DNA from: Trichobilharzia szidati
Lineage: Eukaryota; Platyhelminthes; Trematoda; Strigeidida; Schistosomatidae
DNA length: 64,000 bases
Assembly (NCBI GenBank): GCA_944472155.2
Contig: OX235272.1
Location: forward strand, 90,340,020 to 90,404,019
Direction of reading: 5' to 3'
Shown: piece by piece, positions 1 through 13,662 of the stretch
How positions within the stretch are numbered: the first letter of the stretch is position 1
Layout: each line of letters begins with the position of its first letter
Made by a program: the position numbers and the translations under genes
The notes under the pieces: generated by a model
What the model saw: only the letters and a program-made list of their open reading frames with translations
What the model was told of the DNA's origin: nothing
Databases searched by the model: none

Positions 1-2036
1 ACCGTATACAGCTTAAGAACTCCAATTCTGTCAATCATTCCAATCAACGGATGAGAGGAAAATAAATTGCATTTCGCACACTTAACATTGTCAATCAGTG
101 ATTAATTCGAACGCTACGTAATTTTTTAATCATTGAAATGAATGAATTGTTAAGTACCTACAAATTAGTCCCTAATATCTTCAAAAAGATAATCTACACA
201 ACAGTAGAGTAAACAGGTAATAGGCTTCTCAGGACCATTCAAGCGGAAGTGATTATGGAAACAAAGGCACACTTATCAAGTGCTCAGCTACAAATATCGC
301 ATAGTACACCGACCGAATGAATTAAGTAATTCATCCCCTGTGATAATTTCTAACTTAAAACAAAACTTTGTAAAGATATTCCTCCTTTCACCTTACTCTA
401 CTGCTGTTGTTTTTTTTGTAAGTACGGAGCTATGAACCAGACAGATTGTGTGAGGACTCAGACCTACGAACGACTGTCTGGTTAAGCCAGTGAGCCACAC
501 CTTCCATCTTATTAATCCTTCTGTATTTATCTTTGAATAAGAGATAACTCAGTGTGGTCGGATAGTGCATAAACAGATTAGTTTTGTTGAGTGTAGATAC
601 TAAAAATGAATGTTTTAGATTTGTTATTTACTCACCATTCGGTGTCTGTTGATATCCAGTTTTGGTTATACAAAATAATACGACTGTAATCACTAATTAT
701 TCTACTTACAGGTAGGTAGGCGTCGGTGGTGCAGAGGTAAAATCCTCGCCAACCACGCTGGTGGTCCGGGTTTCAATCTCCAGTCGACGATGCACTCCTT
801 TGCCTCACTAGTGTCCAATCAAAAGTAGGACGAAACAGCTGGTTGTACAGTGCTCACTGGCTTTCAATGATCTCTCCAAATGATGCTGGCTCGTGATTGA
901 GATCTAACAACTGATGTTTATAATCTATCAAACAAAGTCATTACTATTGAACATTGTTCATCTTTTGGATGCATTTCACAGATCAAATCCCAGAAAGCCT
1001 ATGCACAGACTAGCGAATGGGGGTTATATAAGCTTACAGGCAATCGGAATGTGAAATACGTTCATTGCCTATTCATACCCGAGTGATTAAACTGCAAAAC
1101 AATTGAAATAGTAGTAGTAATATTAGTATTATTCAAACACTGTAATCACTAAACGACAAATTTATTAAAATAAATAAGATGACATAAGTAAATAGCTCAA
1201 CATAAAACATTCAAAGGCAAAAGAAAGAGAGAGAGAAAACTACAATATATAAATCGGTGATTGTGTTCCATTGTTGTTGTTGTTGATGCTGTTGATAAAC
1301 AGTCAAAAAGAAAGGAAACACTAACAAATGAATGCAGAGATAAAGATACTTAGGCGACTGGGAGACCCTCACCTGCTATAATATCACCATCATGATCATC
1401 ATCACCGGAGATAATGCCATTGGGAGATATGATTGCATCATCGGCAAATAAAGCAATAAAAGAAACTTCAAGGCATAAATGTATTGCACACACGCATACA
1501 CACACACTCACATAAATATGCAGATAATAGTCAGTCAGTCATCAGTTAGTCAGATCTTAGAAAATATTGAGGTATGGATTGTGCTTATCACAGAGGAGAG
1601 AGGACAAAACACTGAGGCCATCACGAAAAAGAAAGAGAAGAAGGAGAATAAGAAGAGGAAGCAGTAATATAAAATTATAAAATATCACAATATACTTTCA
1701 GCCCACAAGTTATTACACACACATAAGGAATGATATAAACGATAAAGCAAAAAGAAAATATTAGAAAGTAAAATAATTAAGAAAGTGATTGTTGAATACC
1801 CACAGCAAACAAATAAATAAATTTAAAAAAAAAACAAACTAAAACAAGTACCCTTTTAATTAAAAGCATTTTTTCTTAAATTGTAAAAGACAGTGAGGAG
1901 TAAATAATGAATAAGCAAAGCGACACCATGATGTAATTCTTGGTAGAATAACTCCGGCTTCTTGCTTATCCTTCAGATTATTAATTATGCCATTCTCACA
2001 TTCCAGAGACAATTACGTGGAAATCTACTCACTCAT
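1..2036. other. 3' flank of GDI; no gene seen
   Basis: AT-rich sequence holding one chimeric SINE (719-905) and low-complexity A- and CA-rich tracts. The GDI 3' UTR must lie at the right end; a minus-strand AATAAA at 1161-1166 is a possible but distant signal. The short open frame at 1479-1667 encodes low-complexity lysine/glutamate tail and is not gene-like. Confidence 0.6.
719..905 (+). repeat. Chimeric tRNA-like SINE head joined to hammerhead-SINE tail
   Basis: The first ~80 nt match the tRNA-like head seen at 6061 and 47238 (GCGTCGGTGG..., box-B-like GGTTTCAATC, CTCCTTTGCCTC). From about 825 it switches to the family-2 hammerhead SINE 3' part (GTAGGACGAAACAGCTGGTTG, then TTTCAATGATCTCTCCAAATGATG). 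The catalytic CUGANGA part is missing. Confidence 0.6.
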
Positions 2037-5000
2037 TCACTCACCGACTTCTTCACATCGAGTTACTTTATTAAAATCAAACGGATGTCCAGTGATACGC
2101 TCGTACAAGTCTAAGACATCGGCACAAGTCGATTCAAAATGCGTGGAAGCATCATAACTTGTTGATATGAAAATCTGAAATCAACAATAGAAAAAAAAAA
2201 CAACAAAAGAAACGATGAATATAATACACCGGGAATTTGTTTTCGCTAACTAGGAGCTGGTTTTCAAAAGGTTATTTAGTTTGAAATCAGTTCCTGGAAA
2301 AGGTTACGTATTTTCCAGGCTATGAGAGCCACAACTAATTGTGATACTAACCTGTCGGCCAGGCTGAAGTACGCACTCATGACCCCCCACTGGGGATCGA
2401 ATCTAGGATATCCAGGTTACGAGGCGAGCTCGTTGACTATTCAACCCACTGGGACAGGATATTAAGATACTCATTTGGAGATCCTCTGGAGTTTGAAGCA
2501 TAATGTTAGCTGCTAATAACAGACGCCTAATACACACATTGGTAGGTATCAACATATGTTAGACCACGTGCAGATTTATTGATGAAAACCATCTCCAAAA
2601 AAAAACAACACAAAATACAGAACTTAAAAACCAGTGAAATTTTTAAAGGGTATTGTTTTTCTTAAGTGAACAATCTCAAAGTAACAAATGGTACACAATT
2701 ATCGAAACAAAACGCAAGCAATTTTCAACGCAATGAAGATACAATTTGTCAACAACAATAACAACAAACAGACAAATACACTCATCTGTCTATGCCACAA
2801 CAAAAACAAAAAAGCATGACATGAATCCTGCTATTAAAGGGTATAAAACAAGCAAGAAAATGAAAACATGATCAATAATCATTTTTTTCACCAATTACAC
2901 AAATTGTATGAGAAACTAGTCAAAAAAGCACACTAAACAATGTATCTTGAAATAATAATAATTTTCAACAGTTGATTCCCAAGAGTTTAATTAGTTTTTC
3001 GAATTAGATCACTAGCTGACACCTTGTGAGAAGTCGCAACCAGTGGGGTGTGGGAAGGAATACGCGCCGATGACACTGACTAGCGGTGTTGGTATATATC
3101 ATGTATTGGCAGATGTTAGAAATCATTGACCACTGGATTCCACATCCGAGTGGCTGAACAGTTAACAGACACGCCTTACACATAACCTAAAGGTTCTTGA
3201 TTCATTTCCCGGTTGCGTCATTGGTGCGTACTGCTGGAGAGTCCCAAGCTAGGACGAAACGACTCTCCAATACTCCCTGGTTTTCAATGGTTCTTTAAAT
3301 AATGTCAGTTCATGGTTTAACTTGTAGTGAATCGAAACTCAAATGGTGGTCTAACTTGAATAAGTCGCGTATTGATAAAATATCACAATTAATTATTGAA
3401 AATTAGGCTGGCCACTTATTCTCGAAACTTACATTATGTTAACTTCAACTGACATTTAGGCTTACAGACAGTCGATCAACACTACCTTTTTTAAACACTA
3501 CCAGTATAATGTATTATATATTTTGTATGCTCGGTTTTTAATATGTGACTTCTAGCTTTCTGTTTAAATAAACATTCTATTCATTTGTGAGTGTTGTCCG
3601 AATTCATTATTAAATTGGCTAGGAGGTTGTGGCAACGCTGGTGACTGACACTTGATGCCTGTGCACAAGTCAAGGACAATAAAATTAGCCTCTACAGATA
3701 ATTACAATTTTTTGTAATCAGATTCTTTTGTGCCGATTTCGACTCAATAACAGTAAACCACTTCAGAGAATCAAGACAAATGCATACATACACTTGAAAA
3801 TAATTAATGAAACAGAAAAATAATATAACGAGGTTCAGGAAAATAAACAGAACAGCAAGGCGTCTATGCGTGCGTAGAACGGAAACATCAGGATGAAAAA
3901 TATTCACAAAAATAACAAGTAAACGTATCCAAAAGGTTTCATTTTACTACCTAATCAGTTCTCAATATTTGGAACAAGGTGACTGATTGACTTGGGGTAC
4001 CTGAAACAGAAAGAGAACCCAAGGGACAACTACCTGAGGCTGGTCACACAAGACCTGTTTGAATTGGTTATCAGAGTTGTGTCAGTATTAAGGACTTACT
4101 GCCGGCTACGGACGGCCGTAGGGTAGGTCAGGATGTACACTTTCCGGGGTCGATGTTTACTAACCCCCTCTTTTCAGAGTGGAGAGGCAGAATAGCTGGC
4201 ATACTGGTCATTTGAGGGAAACACCTTACTGTTACTACACCCCTGTACGCCTTTGTCTACAGACCACCAACATAGTGTAAACACCTTAAACTATGCTGGT
4301 AACTACTTTTAGTTTAATCGCTATACAAACAACCTTTCTGGCACGGTAGGAACCTTCTAAGAACAATAGTTCCAGCCAGTGTAGCTCTTCAGGTCATTGT
4401 GATATGGAAGCTCAACTACCACGTCAAAGTAAGCAGCTATCGGTCAGGTTTGAACAAAGTGGCAACCTCATGGACATGTATATTAAGTTAATGCTTGATA
4501 ATTTATATGAACTTTGATCAAGATTTTATCTAAAAGTTTTAAAAACGCTCGACACTGAGTGAAAAATACAAAGGCATATAATTTTGATTACTTTGTAACA
4601 ATATGTTTCTTGGGTGCTCTAGTTTCGTACAAAGTTCTAGGTATGAATCACATACTGCTACCATAGTACAGCTTTCAAAGTAGCATTTAGATTACACGTT
4701 TGATTTCAACATGACCACATGTCCTGTTGTAATTAATGATTTTACAATACTAGTGTGGCTAGTAAACGCATGTAGTATTGCACCTTTAGAATATATTACA
4801 GTCAAACGGTACACAATTGTTATTTGATGGAGTACAAATAACAATCAGCTTCAAGAAAGACCTAGATATGAAATAGTATTGTTCGTAAGAAGCGAAATAT
4901 AGTCAACAGATTTTCGACAGGAACTGTTGGCAAATATTTAATAATGATAGGCGTAAGTGTGCATGATTAAAGTAGTGGAGACGTGGCTTACTGGCTTAAG

Positions 5001-8000
5001 CACTCGACTTTTGATCGGTGGGCCCAGGCTTCGAGCCATGCTCTATCTACTTCAACCTTGGCAATTCGGTGGTCTCAACAGCTTCTATACAACAAGTGTG
5101 GTTCATAGCCTGCAACAAGAACCGTCCCGAGGGACTGAGTTTAAACAACACAACATGGTTTAATTTTCTAAAAACGAACCTTAGATTCACGCCCATCATT
5201 TATTGGCACAAATAGATCTTGCGTAGAATAGAATACTTGTTCAATTGATCCAAGAAGTTTTAAACCAGGTTCCAATTCTTTTTCTGGATTAGCTGTCTCA
5301 GAAATAGTTGCAACATGAGCCAGAAAGAAGTTTTCAGGACAGGTATTATGTGAATGAGAAACACATGAAATGTATATATCTAAAAGTAGTGTGAGTGTAT
5401 GTTAGTGAGATCGGAATAATCTTACCATGTTTGCGACCAACTTCACTCTGAGGAATAATAATTTGAGTTGATAAAGAACTGTGTACACCATCTATTGGGT
5501 GTGTAAGTATGCAGATAGCCCGTACAACCTTAAAGGTAAATAAAAAAAAACAAGCGTAAGTGTAGTCAGCCAATGATTTATCCTTTAGACTATTGTGTAT
5601 TTTTTGGAATAAGTTTGCTGTTTGAGTGAGATATTGTTCTCAATTCACGTCAATAACCATTATCCACATGGAACTGTCTAATCTCTACATAGCAGCATAA
5701 TAAAATCCTTGCTATGCAGTAGTAAAAAGCACAGACACAATGTAGTTTTAAACATATTAAATGAAATCATCAATAATTTTTTTTTTTTGTGTTATGTGCT
5801 GCTTTGTCTCCTTCTCTCGCTTACGCCAGTTAATAAGACAGCTCCCACTTTTCTAACACCTTCAAACACTATTTCAGCTTTACCTTTGCTACTGACATGC
5901 CAATGTATTGTTGTAACAATGAACTGTGGTTTCCTCAATCTACGTAGAATTCTATTTATTGATAATGTACTAACTGGATGCAATACTGTAGTAAAAATGC
6001 TGAGAATTCCATTCTGTATCACAAGTACTGTTTTGGAATAAAGCAAATTATTATTATTATTAGTGAGTTGATCGCTCAGAGGTAGAATGCTCGCCAACCA
6101 CGCAGGTGGTTCGGGATTCGATTCCCGGCTGACGACGCCCTCCTTTACCTTGCTAAGCCAGTAATAAGACTGGTAAAGAGGGGAGGTTAGGCATGAGGCT
6201 AGCTAGCGACCCCATCTCGTAAAAATAAAGACCACTGCTACAGCTTGAAGTCCTGTTTCACTGGAAACGCAAAGGAATAAAACAACTCACAATGCACAGA
6301 TTCGCTCACTTGGCTATGAACACAAAGTATGCTTTCATAAGCCAACATAGACGAATTTGATTCAAACTTTTACAACAGCATGTATATTGGATGAACTGCA
6401 CAGTGAAACAGTATTATTTAACGGATGATGTTTCAAACACAATCTCCCGTTTACAATCATAAAAACAGTTCCACAACTAACACAGTACCCAAGTTCTACA
6501 CATATATGGATTTGATCATGAAACTGTCTTCGGCTTCATCTAGTCGTCCAGTTCTTAAGATTAGGATAGTAAACGACTGAATTGTTAGGAAACCTTGTCT
6601 TTGCAGACATAAAATATTTTAGATTTTGTTACTGGTAGCTGAAGACAGTCAGAGCATGCTGTGGATTATAATACTATGAGGACTATGTTTGAATAACTAA
6701 GCTTGTTAACACGCAAAGTGACTGGACACTAAAGTGCACTTTGTTTGAGTGATTGAAGCAAGCCTTGAATGTAGAGTAGCTGAACAATTTAGACTACTTT
6801 CCTAGTGAAATGGGGTTATAATATGGAAACCTGAATCTATATTATTCTAGAGCTATTGCTCGTTACGAACGTGTCAGATTGTCTAGTAAACACACTGAGA
6901 TAGGACCCCTGTTCTAAATTAGCTGCATAACAGGTGCAATCATAATAACTAGCTTACCTGCCCAACTTTTTTCACCATATTCGGCACATAGCTAGGGTCG
7001 CAGATAACCATATCACAATGTGCTACTTCATTACCCGATTTCACTCCAATCACTTTACCTTTTTCTATCACCAGTTCATCAATCGGTTTGTCCAACATAT
7101 ATGTTCCCCCGTAAACAGCAGAAAGGCGAGCGAATGCTTGAGGTAGTTCACCAAGTCCATAAAGCGGGTATAAATATGGAGATTTGCCAAATCGACAAAC
7201 CGATTGACTATAAAGCTGCATACGACTTATCACTTCAGCTGCAGGTACATTCTCTTTGTATGAATCATCTTGGAACAAACATATTGCATGGCCAATGAAA
7301 TTCTACATAGGGAACAGATTTATTATACTTTAGAATACGAATGATCACAAACAAGACGGACAAATATTAACAGATTAAAGTCCTGCATAAGTGTCGAAAA
7401 GATTATAACGTATGATCTGGTAAAAATGACCAATTTGACCATTCACAATAATTTATGATATGAACTAGATACCCTAGGAAATTTAAAAACATTGATGTGC
7501 TAAAATATTAGACAAACACTTGTGTTTCGCAATACAGATCACTAAGTGGTAAAAACCACTGTCGCAGTAGAACATATACTTCAAGCTAACGATTTGCAGA
7601 GCTTAGACTGACACTACGAAAACAAAACTTTAACACCAATCAAATTTGTAAGGTGAGTTACACTATGTAAAGATTAAGGATACTCATTTTAATGAGCTGA
7701 AGGTGTGCATCCATCAAAACCTGAGGTTTGAAGGCTGGTGCCTGAAAGCCTTAATCACGGCCAACACACAGCCATCATATACCATTAGTTTAACAAGCTG
7801 ATATACGGATATTTCCTCAGACAACAAGATAGTCAATCCCAATTACCTGGAGTTCCAAATAAGGGGAATTTGACAGGTGGTTGTCTGCTTGAAAGCGTCA
7901 AAATGCCGAGAATGAAGGTTTAAAGACTTTTGGTGACATAGCTCAAAATTGTTCGCAGTAGTGCAGATGTATTCACTGCTTTCTATCTTCCAGGTTGCAA

Positions 8001-10100
8001 GTGTACCAACTTCGAATAATGTACTTCTGTGGAACGTTCTGTGCTGATAAATCAGCTGAGCGTTTATTTCAACATTCCTCCAAAGATACAGCTACTCCTG
8101 AAAGCAAGCCAACGATGAACAAAGAAGGACCATTTTCCTATACGTCCATCAACATCTATTTATACGTTATTGTTAATGAGGACTGACGATAATATTTAGT
8201 CGGAAATCCGTGTAGGTGGAGATATTTCGGAACCGTGGATGGAGGTCGAATGCCAAATCTAATTAGTCACAGATCCATTTCATATATCTACATCCATGTT
8301 TGCCTATTTTACTGCCAATACTTTTCTATCTTCAGTGTGGGAACGTGAACTGAATCACTTTCGTACAGTGTTTCACAGGCTTCTCAGTTAGCGAAGTAAC
8401 TAATGGAGAGGATTAACATAAGGTAATTACTCCACCTAGAATATCTGTGCACTTTTACCATACGTTATTTTGTTAAAGACTGAATGGATGTGAAAAAGAG
8501 TTGAGAAACCTTTACGCACTCACCTCTTGGATTTAGGGAAAAGTTAGCCAAACATTCATCTGACCATGTTAGTAATGGTTATCCTGAGTCAACCATACAC
8601 CGTATTCAATCCGCTGTCGGGATAGCTTTGGGAATTTGTCAACTGAATTAGTAGTAAGAGGTTGTCTACCCAGAGCAGATTTTTCATGCATCAGGTTATG
8701 AGCTACCAATATTAGGTGGGGGATTATCATACTTTCAAGGGTTAAATAGAAAGAGTGGGATTCCAACCTGATGTTAACAAGCTGATAGTCAAATGTTTAA
8801 GCCAACGAACCACATTTATAGACTAACGCAACTGGGACATACGTAAAGCATATCTAACCACTGCTTTCCCCATCCAATAATGCTGTCCGGAAATATTATT
8901 TGGTTATCGAGGAGTTACAAATAAACATATTGGCATCAATCCAAGAGTTAAATTGCTGATTTCTGAACCAAACAGGGATATATGGGCTAAGTGGTTTGGT
9001 TCCCCAAGATGCTGTGAAAGTGGCCGACGACTCTTGGAGAACTGCAGCGTCTTAAATTGAAACATATTCGTATTCTAATTTACCAATCAACCAGTCAGTT
9101 ACTAACATGATTACTGACAGTGAATGAGGAATTTTGAAGGAAATATCCTTTAAGGAATATATGGTGTGGTTCTCAATTTCACAATTACAGTTGAAGTCAT
9201 GCAATTCCTAATTTACAACAACAAACCACGGCAATAACCAATTTCCACCGCTTTTCGTAAGGTAGATACTTAAAGTATTTAACAGCGATGGGTAGAAGTT
9301 ACATGGTGACACAATTGTTTACAAAGTCTACACAGGAGTTGATAAGATGCAACAGATTCATTTCGGGATAATGCATTTGATTTATCTCGGTAGAAGTAGT
9401 ATAACTGTTACTTTATATTTTTCAAAATATCAACTTGCCTGTATTTCTTCATCGATTTGAAAATAACTAAACGCGTTAGAAATATTGTCTTTTCTTATAT
9501 CCAATGGTGATGCGTAGATATCATTCCATGTTGTAGGTTTATCCAAATCTACGTTCATCACCCAGACTAAAAATTTCCTAAACCGACGCTTCTTAAACAG
9601 ATCCATAAGCTCTTTACTTGTGTAATAGCAATTAACTTTAGCTTACTTGTAGTAAGAGCTTCGCTTTCGTTACATGGTACTTTGTGGATATTTCCTCCCT
9701 GGTAAACATAACTACCTTCTACACTTCTGAATTCCAAATACCGTGTTACACCGGTGTGGATAAGAATTTTGACCAGTTTTCCTACATCCATCATCAACTT
9801 GAAATGTACATACCATTTGCCATCAAAAACTTCGAAATCAGATCAACGTTCCAGTCCTTACCACGCTGATATTTACTAGTGTCTGCCTTGACTTTAAATC
9901 GTGCAAACAGCAAATCAATAGGAGTTACGGACGTAATGTCACCACCATAGAAACTGTTTCTGTCAATATGAAGTACTTTCTTCCCTTCCATTGACATTAA
10001 ACTACTGAGTATGCATTCCTAGATACAGTTTAAAGAATTAATTTTCCACCAGTACTTTTAGGCCTGTCCCCAAAACGATAACATCATATTTCTCGTCCAT
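2037..10100 (-). CDS. GDI: Rab GDP-dissociation inhibitor (Rab GDI), 8 exons, complete
   Basis: Exons by translation and splice sites, 5' to 3' on minus: 10100-10056, 10018-9814, 9781-9647, 9611-9439, 7302-6958, 5528-5426, 5379-5180, 2174-2037; they sum to 447 codons plus stop, the usual GDI length. The start [14 protein letters not shown] is the canonical GDI N-terminus with its dinucleotide-fold glycine motif. Exon 2 has DRNSFYGGD and [14 protein letters not shown]; exon 5 has [16 protein letters not shown] and YGGTYML; exon 8 has [12 protein letters not shown]. Known role of the family: extracts GDP-bound prenylated Rabs from membranes, keeps them soluble in the cytosol and returns them for vesicle traffic. 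Introns 1-3 are only 37, 32 and 35 nt and intron 6 is 46 nt; introns 4, 5 and 7 are 1.4-3.0 kb. Intron 4 appears to use a GC donor. The last codons (RCEEVGE) run through a possible GTGAGT donor, so an alternative 3' end is conceivable. Divergent from IFT70. Confidence 0.95.
2340..2465 (-). repeat. Family-2 hammerhead SINE fragment
   Basis: Minus-oriented tRNA-like segment (plus-strand GGGGATCGAATCTAGGATATCCAGG...GGCGAGCTCG...CCACTGGGAC), matching the head of copies at 36.5, 42.6 and 63.5 kb. No intact ribozyme core. Lies in GDI intron 7. Confidence 0.55.
3010..3375 (+). repeat. Family-2 hammerhead SINE, decayed ribozyme
   Basis: Body (AGAAGTCGCAACCAGTGGGG), tRNA-like part (GAGTGGCTGAACAGTTAACAG, then TTCATTTCCCGG) and ribozyme region at about 3227-3276 in order. 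Core reads CTGGAGA-GTCC/GGAC-GAAA, so A6 is replaced by G and the stem III palindrome is lost; predicted inactive. Confidence 0.6.
4957..5165 (+). repeat. Possible tRNA-like repeat in GDI intron 7
   Basis: Carries a box-A-like TGGCTTACTGGCTTAAGCA and a box-B-like GGCTTCGAGCC at tRNA spacing, with a different tail from the other SINEs here. Single copy in the window. The rest of intron 7 (2175-5179) outside the listed repeats shows nothing I recognise, including 3690-4960. Confidence 0.3.
6061..6290 (+). repeat. tRNA-derived SINE, tail type A
   Basis: Box-A-like GATCGCTCAGAGGTAGAATG and box-B-like GATTCGATTCCC, then the type A tail (CTCCTTTACCTTGCTAAGCCAG ... AGGCATGAGGCTAGC). Same unit as 25765, 39915 (minus), 47238 and 61395. 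In GDI intron 5. Confidence 0.75.
7303..9438. other. GDI intron 4; no gene or recognised repeat
   Basis: Intron bounded by GCAAGT donor and TGTAG acceptor. Short open frames on both strands (for example 7995-8186 and 8569-8766) show no domain, splice or repeat support. Confidence 0.6.
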
Positions 10101-10659
10101 ATTCAATCTGGTATCTAGTCTGATCTGTCCAGTGCGCAAACCTTGAAACTGTGTGGTCACAAACTTCAATGTGTCAATCACAAGATTAGAAACACATATC
10201 TCTTTCTGTTGCTGAAACAGGAATAGGCATCTGCTTAATCTAGGTGATATAGACTATATTATTATCCCATATTAGTTAAATAGCCTATATTGATCGATGA
10301 GACTGACAACTCTGTTGAGAATCTACTTCAAAAGGATAAGGGTTGTGTATAACGACCAACTACTTAAAGAATGTAGTTTATTCCTTGCTACTCGCAGTGA
10401 AATGAAGCTGTTTGGTTTTCTCTATGCGTTATTTCCAATAAAGGCTGTGTGACCAAGTGGAATCTCTCCAGCAGTACTGAAAACGGAAGCAGAGACCTTT
10501 TCAGACATTTTCATTCCCCTGTTAAATAAGGTTCTAAGGGTAAGGAAAGCAACTTCTACCGACATGAGAAAGGCCACCTCGTCAGCCTGTCAAAATAAAG
10601 TGGCTCGGGATAACTCAGGAAACTGAAAACAACGCACACCAATCACCATTAACGAAAGA

Positions 10660-10905
10660 AATCTTAAAATATCGTCTTTTCCATTGGCCTGACCTGTAAG
10701 GAATCATCTCGGCTACATGTGGCAGAATGGAGGTGGATTTGACAAGCGCTGAAGAGACCGTTGAGTGATATCGCGCATCAGGCATCCGGGTGGGACATGG
10801 AGGATTGGATGCGAAGAGGAAGTGGAAGATTGTGAGAAAACGTGCAGCCAGCTGAAGAAGACTGCAGAGGGCTTTATACACCGGAAATGTGCCTTTAAAA
10901 TCTTA
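10660..10905 (+). mobile_element. RTE/SR2-like LINE 3' fragment
   Basis: Plus-strand translation HPGGTWRIGCEEEVED...SQLKKTAEG is a decayed version of the C-terminus seen at 58.2-58.4 kb (VTWRRSCEEELKQYG...VKSTAEDR). From 10906 to about 12299 I see nothing recognisable. Confidence 0.55.
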
Positions 10906-12299
10906 TGTATCAACATGCAAGTACAGATGGCCGAGTTGTTGAAAGAGATTTTACAGTTGTACTGGGACATATAGACAGTAAAGAGAAGTCAGGTTCATCT
11001 TTGGGCACCCCAGCTAAAATGACTCAGGTTGACATTTTACACGTATATCCTCGTAACTAAGGCTTTTATTAGTGAACAGCAATTGACATGAAAAGTGAGG
11101 TAAAGATTGTCAACATAAATGCTTTAATTTCCACCTGATATGCCGAATACATGCCGCAGTGTACGGGAATAAAATAAACGATGATTGTGCTACAAGAGGA
11201 ATTTTCCTCGATGCGGATGGACTGTAAGTCACGACAATACCTACACATGGCGATTGTTAAACCGACTGTGCTGGTCACTGTTCTAAATATCAACCACAAG
11301 GACGATACGGCAACACTGAACACGCGACGCAAGAATAGAGAAGATAGGAAAGGACTGTTGAGGTGGAGTGCGTTTATTGCCTTGCATAAACCAAGCAAAA
11401 CTTATGCACAAAATTTGCGTATCTACAGTCCACATATATGGCCTTGGGAGACACCTGTTACATCGATTAGATAATCTATACTTTAGTAATCAACAACCAT
11501 TTGGATTCCAAGTCGCAAGTGAGGTGAAGGAAAGACAAATAACAAAATGGCATGTGTTCTGATGTATTTGTGGCTATAATTTTAATTCACTTTTGCTTAC
11601 TGATAACGGAATTTTTATGTCGTGTAGGTGGTACTTTCTTAAACTTTTTACGGTGATGTCTTCCGTTGAGCGAAGCATCAGAATTATTAGCTTAACTTGA
11701 TGATGCCTGAAGTCAGCCTGACTGTTTTAATGTACATTTTTGTACACTTACTTTCGTTTAGCAGCAGTTGCTGGACACTGTTCCAGCTACACTTATGATC
11801 TGCATCATTTAGAATCCTACTTTTAGTGTTATTCAGGGAAATTACTACAAATAATTCATTTCATCAGCGTGGAGTTAGGGTGTGTCACTTCATCACCGTA
11901 AGTATGTCATTTATTTGTGTTGGGAAAATAAGTGATCTTGATGCACGACCCTACATATTACCACTTTGTGTGCCTCTGAGATCGTCTTACTACTTAAAAG
12001 CGGGGCCAGAAGAATGCGTAGAATCAGAACAAAATAGTCTCAGGTTCAGTGCTAATTCAACTTAAGAACTGATCCGCCGTATGACAAAGAAATCATAATT
12101 AGGCATACCAGCTGCGTCATCAAAGTAATCAAGCTGCAGGTTGCAGCACAGTAGGCCTTTCATGAAACCTTGTTTTGAGATAAATACGCGGAAACGTCCA
12201 ATTCCTTTCTTCATAAACATGGGAACAGTTTTTATTCAAGTAAATTTATGAATTTGTTGTCTTGTGAAGCAAATTATAACTTCACAAATAATACCAGGA

Positions 12300-13190
12300 T
12301 TTAAGTGTTAGCCAAAACAGATTGCTTATCACTGGTAGTAGCGAAGTACGTAAACTGGTCAGTATTCTGGACACTGATATATCAGAGGCAGTTGACATGG
12401 TGTCCCACAGTGTACTCTTTGAGAAACTCTACTCCGATGGAATTCGTAGTCCATTACTTAACCGATTCAATTCATTTCTCGGCGGTCGCATGCAAGTAAC
12501 TAGATTTAATCTGTGTAATCTGGACAGGTCACTGGTGGGGGTTTAAAGGGTAGCGTCCCTGCGCAATTTGTATCAATAATTTGCATTATCAGAGTTTGTA
12601 TCTGCCTCATCTCAGGCAAAGTATTTAAATACGCTGATGAACTTGGAGTCGTTTGCCCATGCTATAGTCACGAATCAAATTACCCGGCAAATAATATTCG
12701 TCCTGAATGAAGCCATACTGCATCATGTTGTTCTCAGTCCCGCAAGAATTTCGACATTGACAGGTGCGGCTGTGTTTGCATTAGCGACAGCAAGCTAGGC
12801 TTAACTTTTGAAGTAGATAAGCAAAAACTAGCCAAACTTAACTCAGTCGTAGACTTCAGCATAAGACACTGTAGTAATTTAACCCCTGAAAAAAGTGATT
12901 ATACTAGATCCAAAACACGTAAGTTTATAGGCTGTATGACTCGCAAGTTCTTTTGTAGTGATGCAAGATTTCTATCGTAGAAAGCGTTATTGCCGTAATT
13001 TAGAATACTTCACGTTTACTCCTGGTGGACTTCAACTGAGTGACAAATTGAAACTTGAGGGAATACAAAGATATGTCAACTTGAGAGCACCTGACCCAGA
13101 CTATAGTTTCGATTACGCTAAGGAGTGCAAGAGACTGCAGGTAGAAGTATTCCGGAAAAGACGGTTTAAGCTAAACCTTATCCGTTAGCA
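12300..13190 (+). pseudogene. Decayed CR1/Jockey-type LINE reverse transcriptase
   Basis: Frames joined by shifts read LVSILDTDISEAVDMVSHSVLFEKL (RT palm motif A region), a gap, then VFKYADELGVVC, a degraded YADD box, and finally QRYVNLRAPDPDYSFDYAKECKRLQ at 13070-13140, the usual C-terminal block of this class. Several stops; dead. The stretch 13190-14090 after it has no gene, only the hammerhead-like motif at 13623-13662. Confidence 0.6.
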
Positions 13191-13622
13191 CTAGTATCAC
13201 TTCGTGCTCCTCTACTCCGATAGTTAAATGTATCCCTGGAATCAGCTATAGTCTCAGAAACCATAACTACCTGGTTGTCATAGGTATGGATATGTATGTG
13301 AAGATATCATCCCTAGAAGACCCCTTTTTGGTGTCTTCCTGTCGTTCGTTTCCTTTTTTCTCATTTTAGTGTCACATTGTAACACTAAGGAACTTAATCA
13401 TTCGGCGACTTCCAATGTGCGAAATACTGAAGATATTCAGAACGTTTAGTCCCAAATCTCACTGACTAAGATGGTGTTAGCTTTCATCTTCTGTGTGCTT
13501 CGTTTGTCATTTTTTATGGCTTGGTTAGTCATTGTTCTGTTCCTAACTGTGTGTTTAATGAAAATCACCTACTACTGATGACTGCTGGGATGTTGATATT
13601 CATTCAGATTAAAAGTCAATCT

Positions 13623-13662
13623 GAACGAAGAATATTCTTTTCAATAACTTATCTTCAGGTTC
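13623..13662 (-). ncRNA. Hammerhead-like motif of PLE type a
   Basis: Reading minus: stem I GAAC, core CTGAAGA, 9-nt linker, GAA, palindrome AAGAATATTCTT, unpaired C, then GTTC closing stem I. Matches the copy at 52482. Stem II is only 0-2 bp, so activity is uncertain. Confidence 0.45.

Noticed and set aside
7995..8186. 63-codon frame in GDI intron 4
   Set aside because: No homology or splice support seen; left as intron.
11069..11474. Overlapping ~100-codon open frames on both strands
   Set aside because: No recognisable motif, no splice context, and both strands equally open; likely chance in old repeat DNA.
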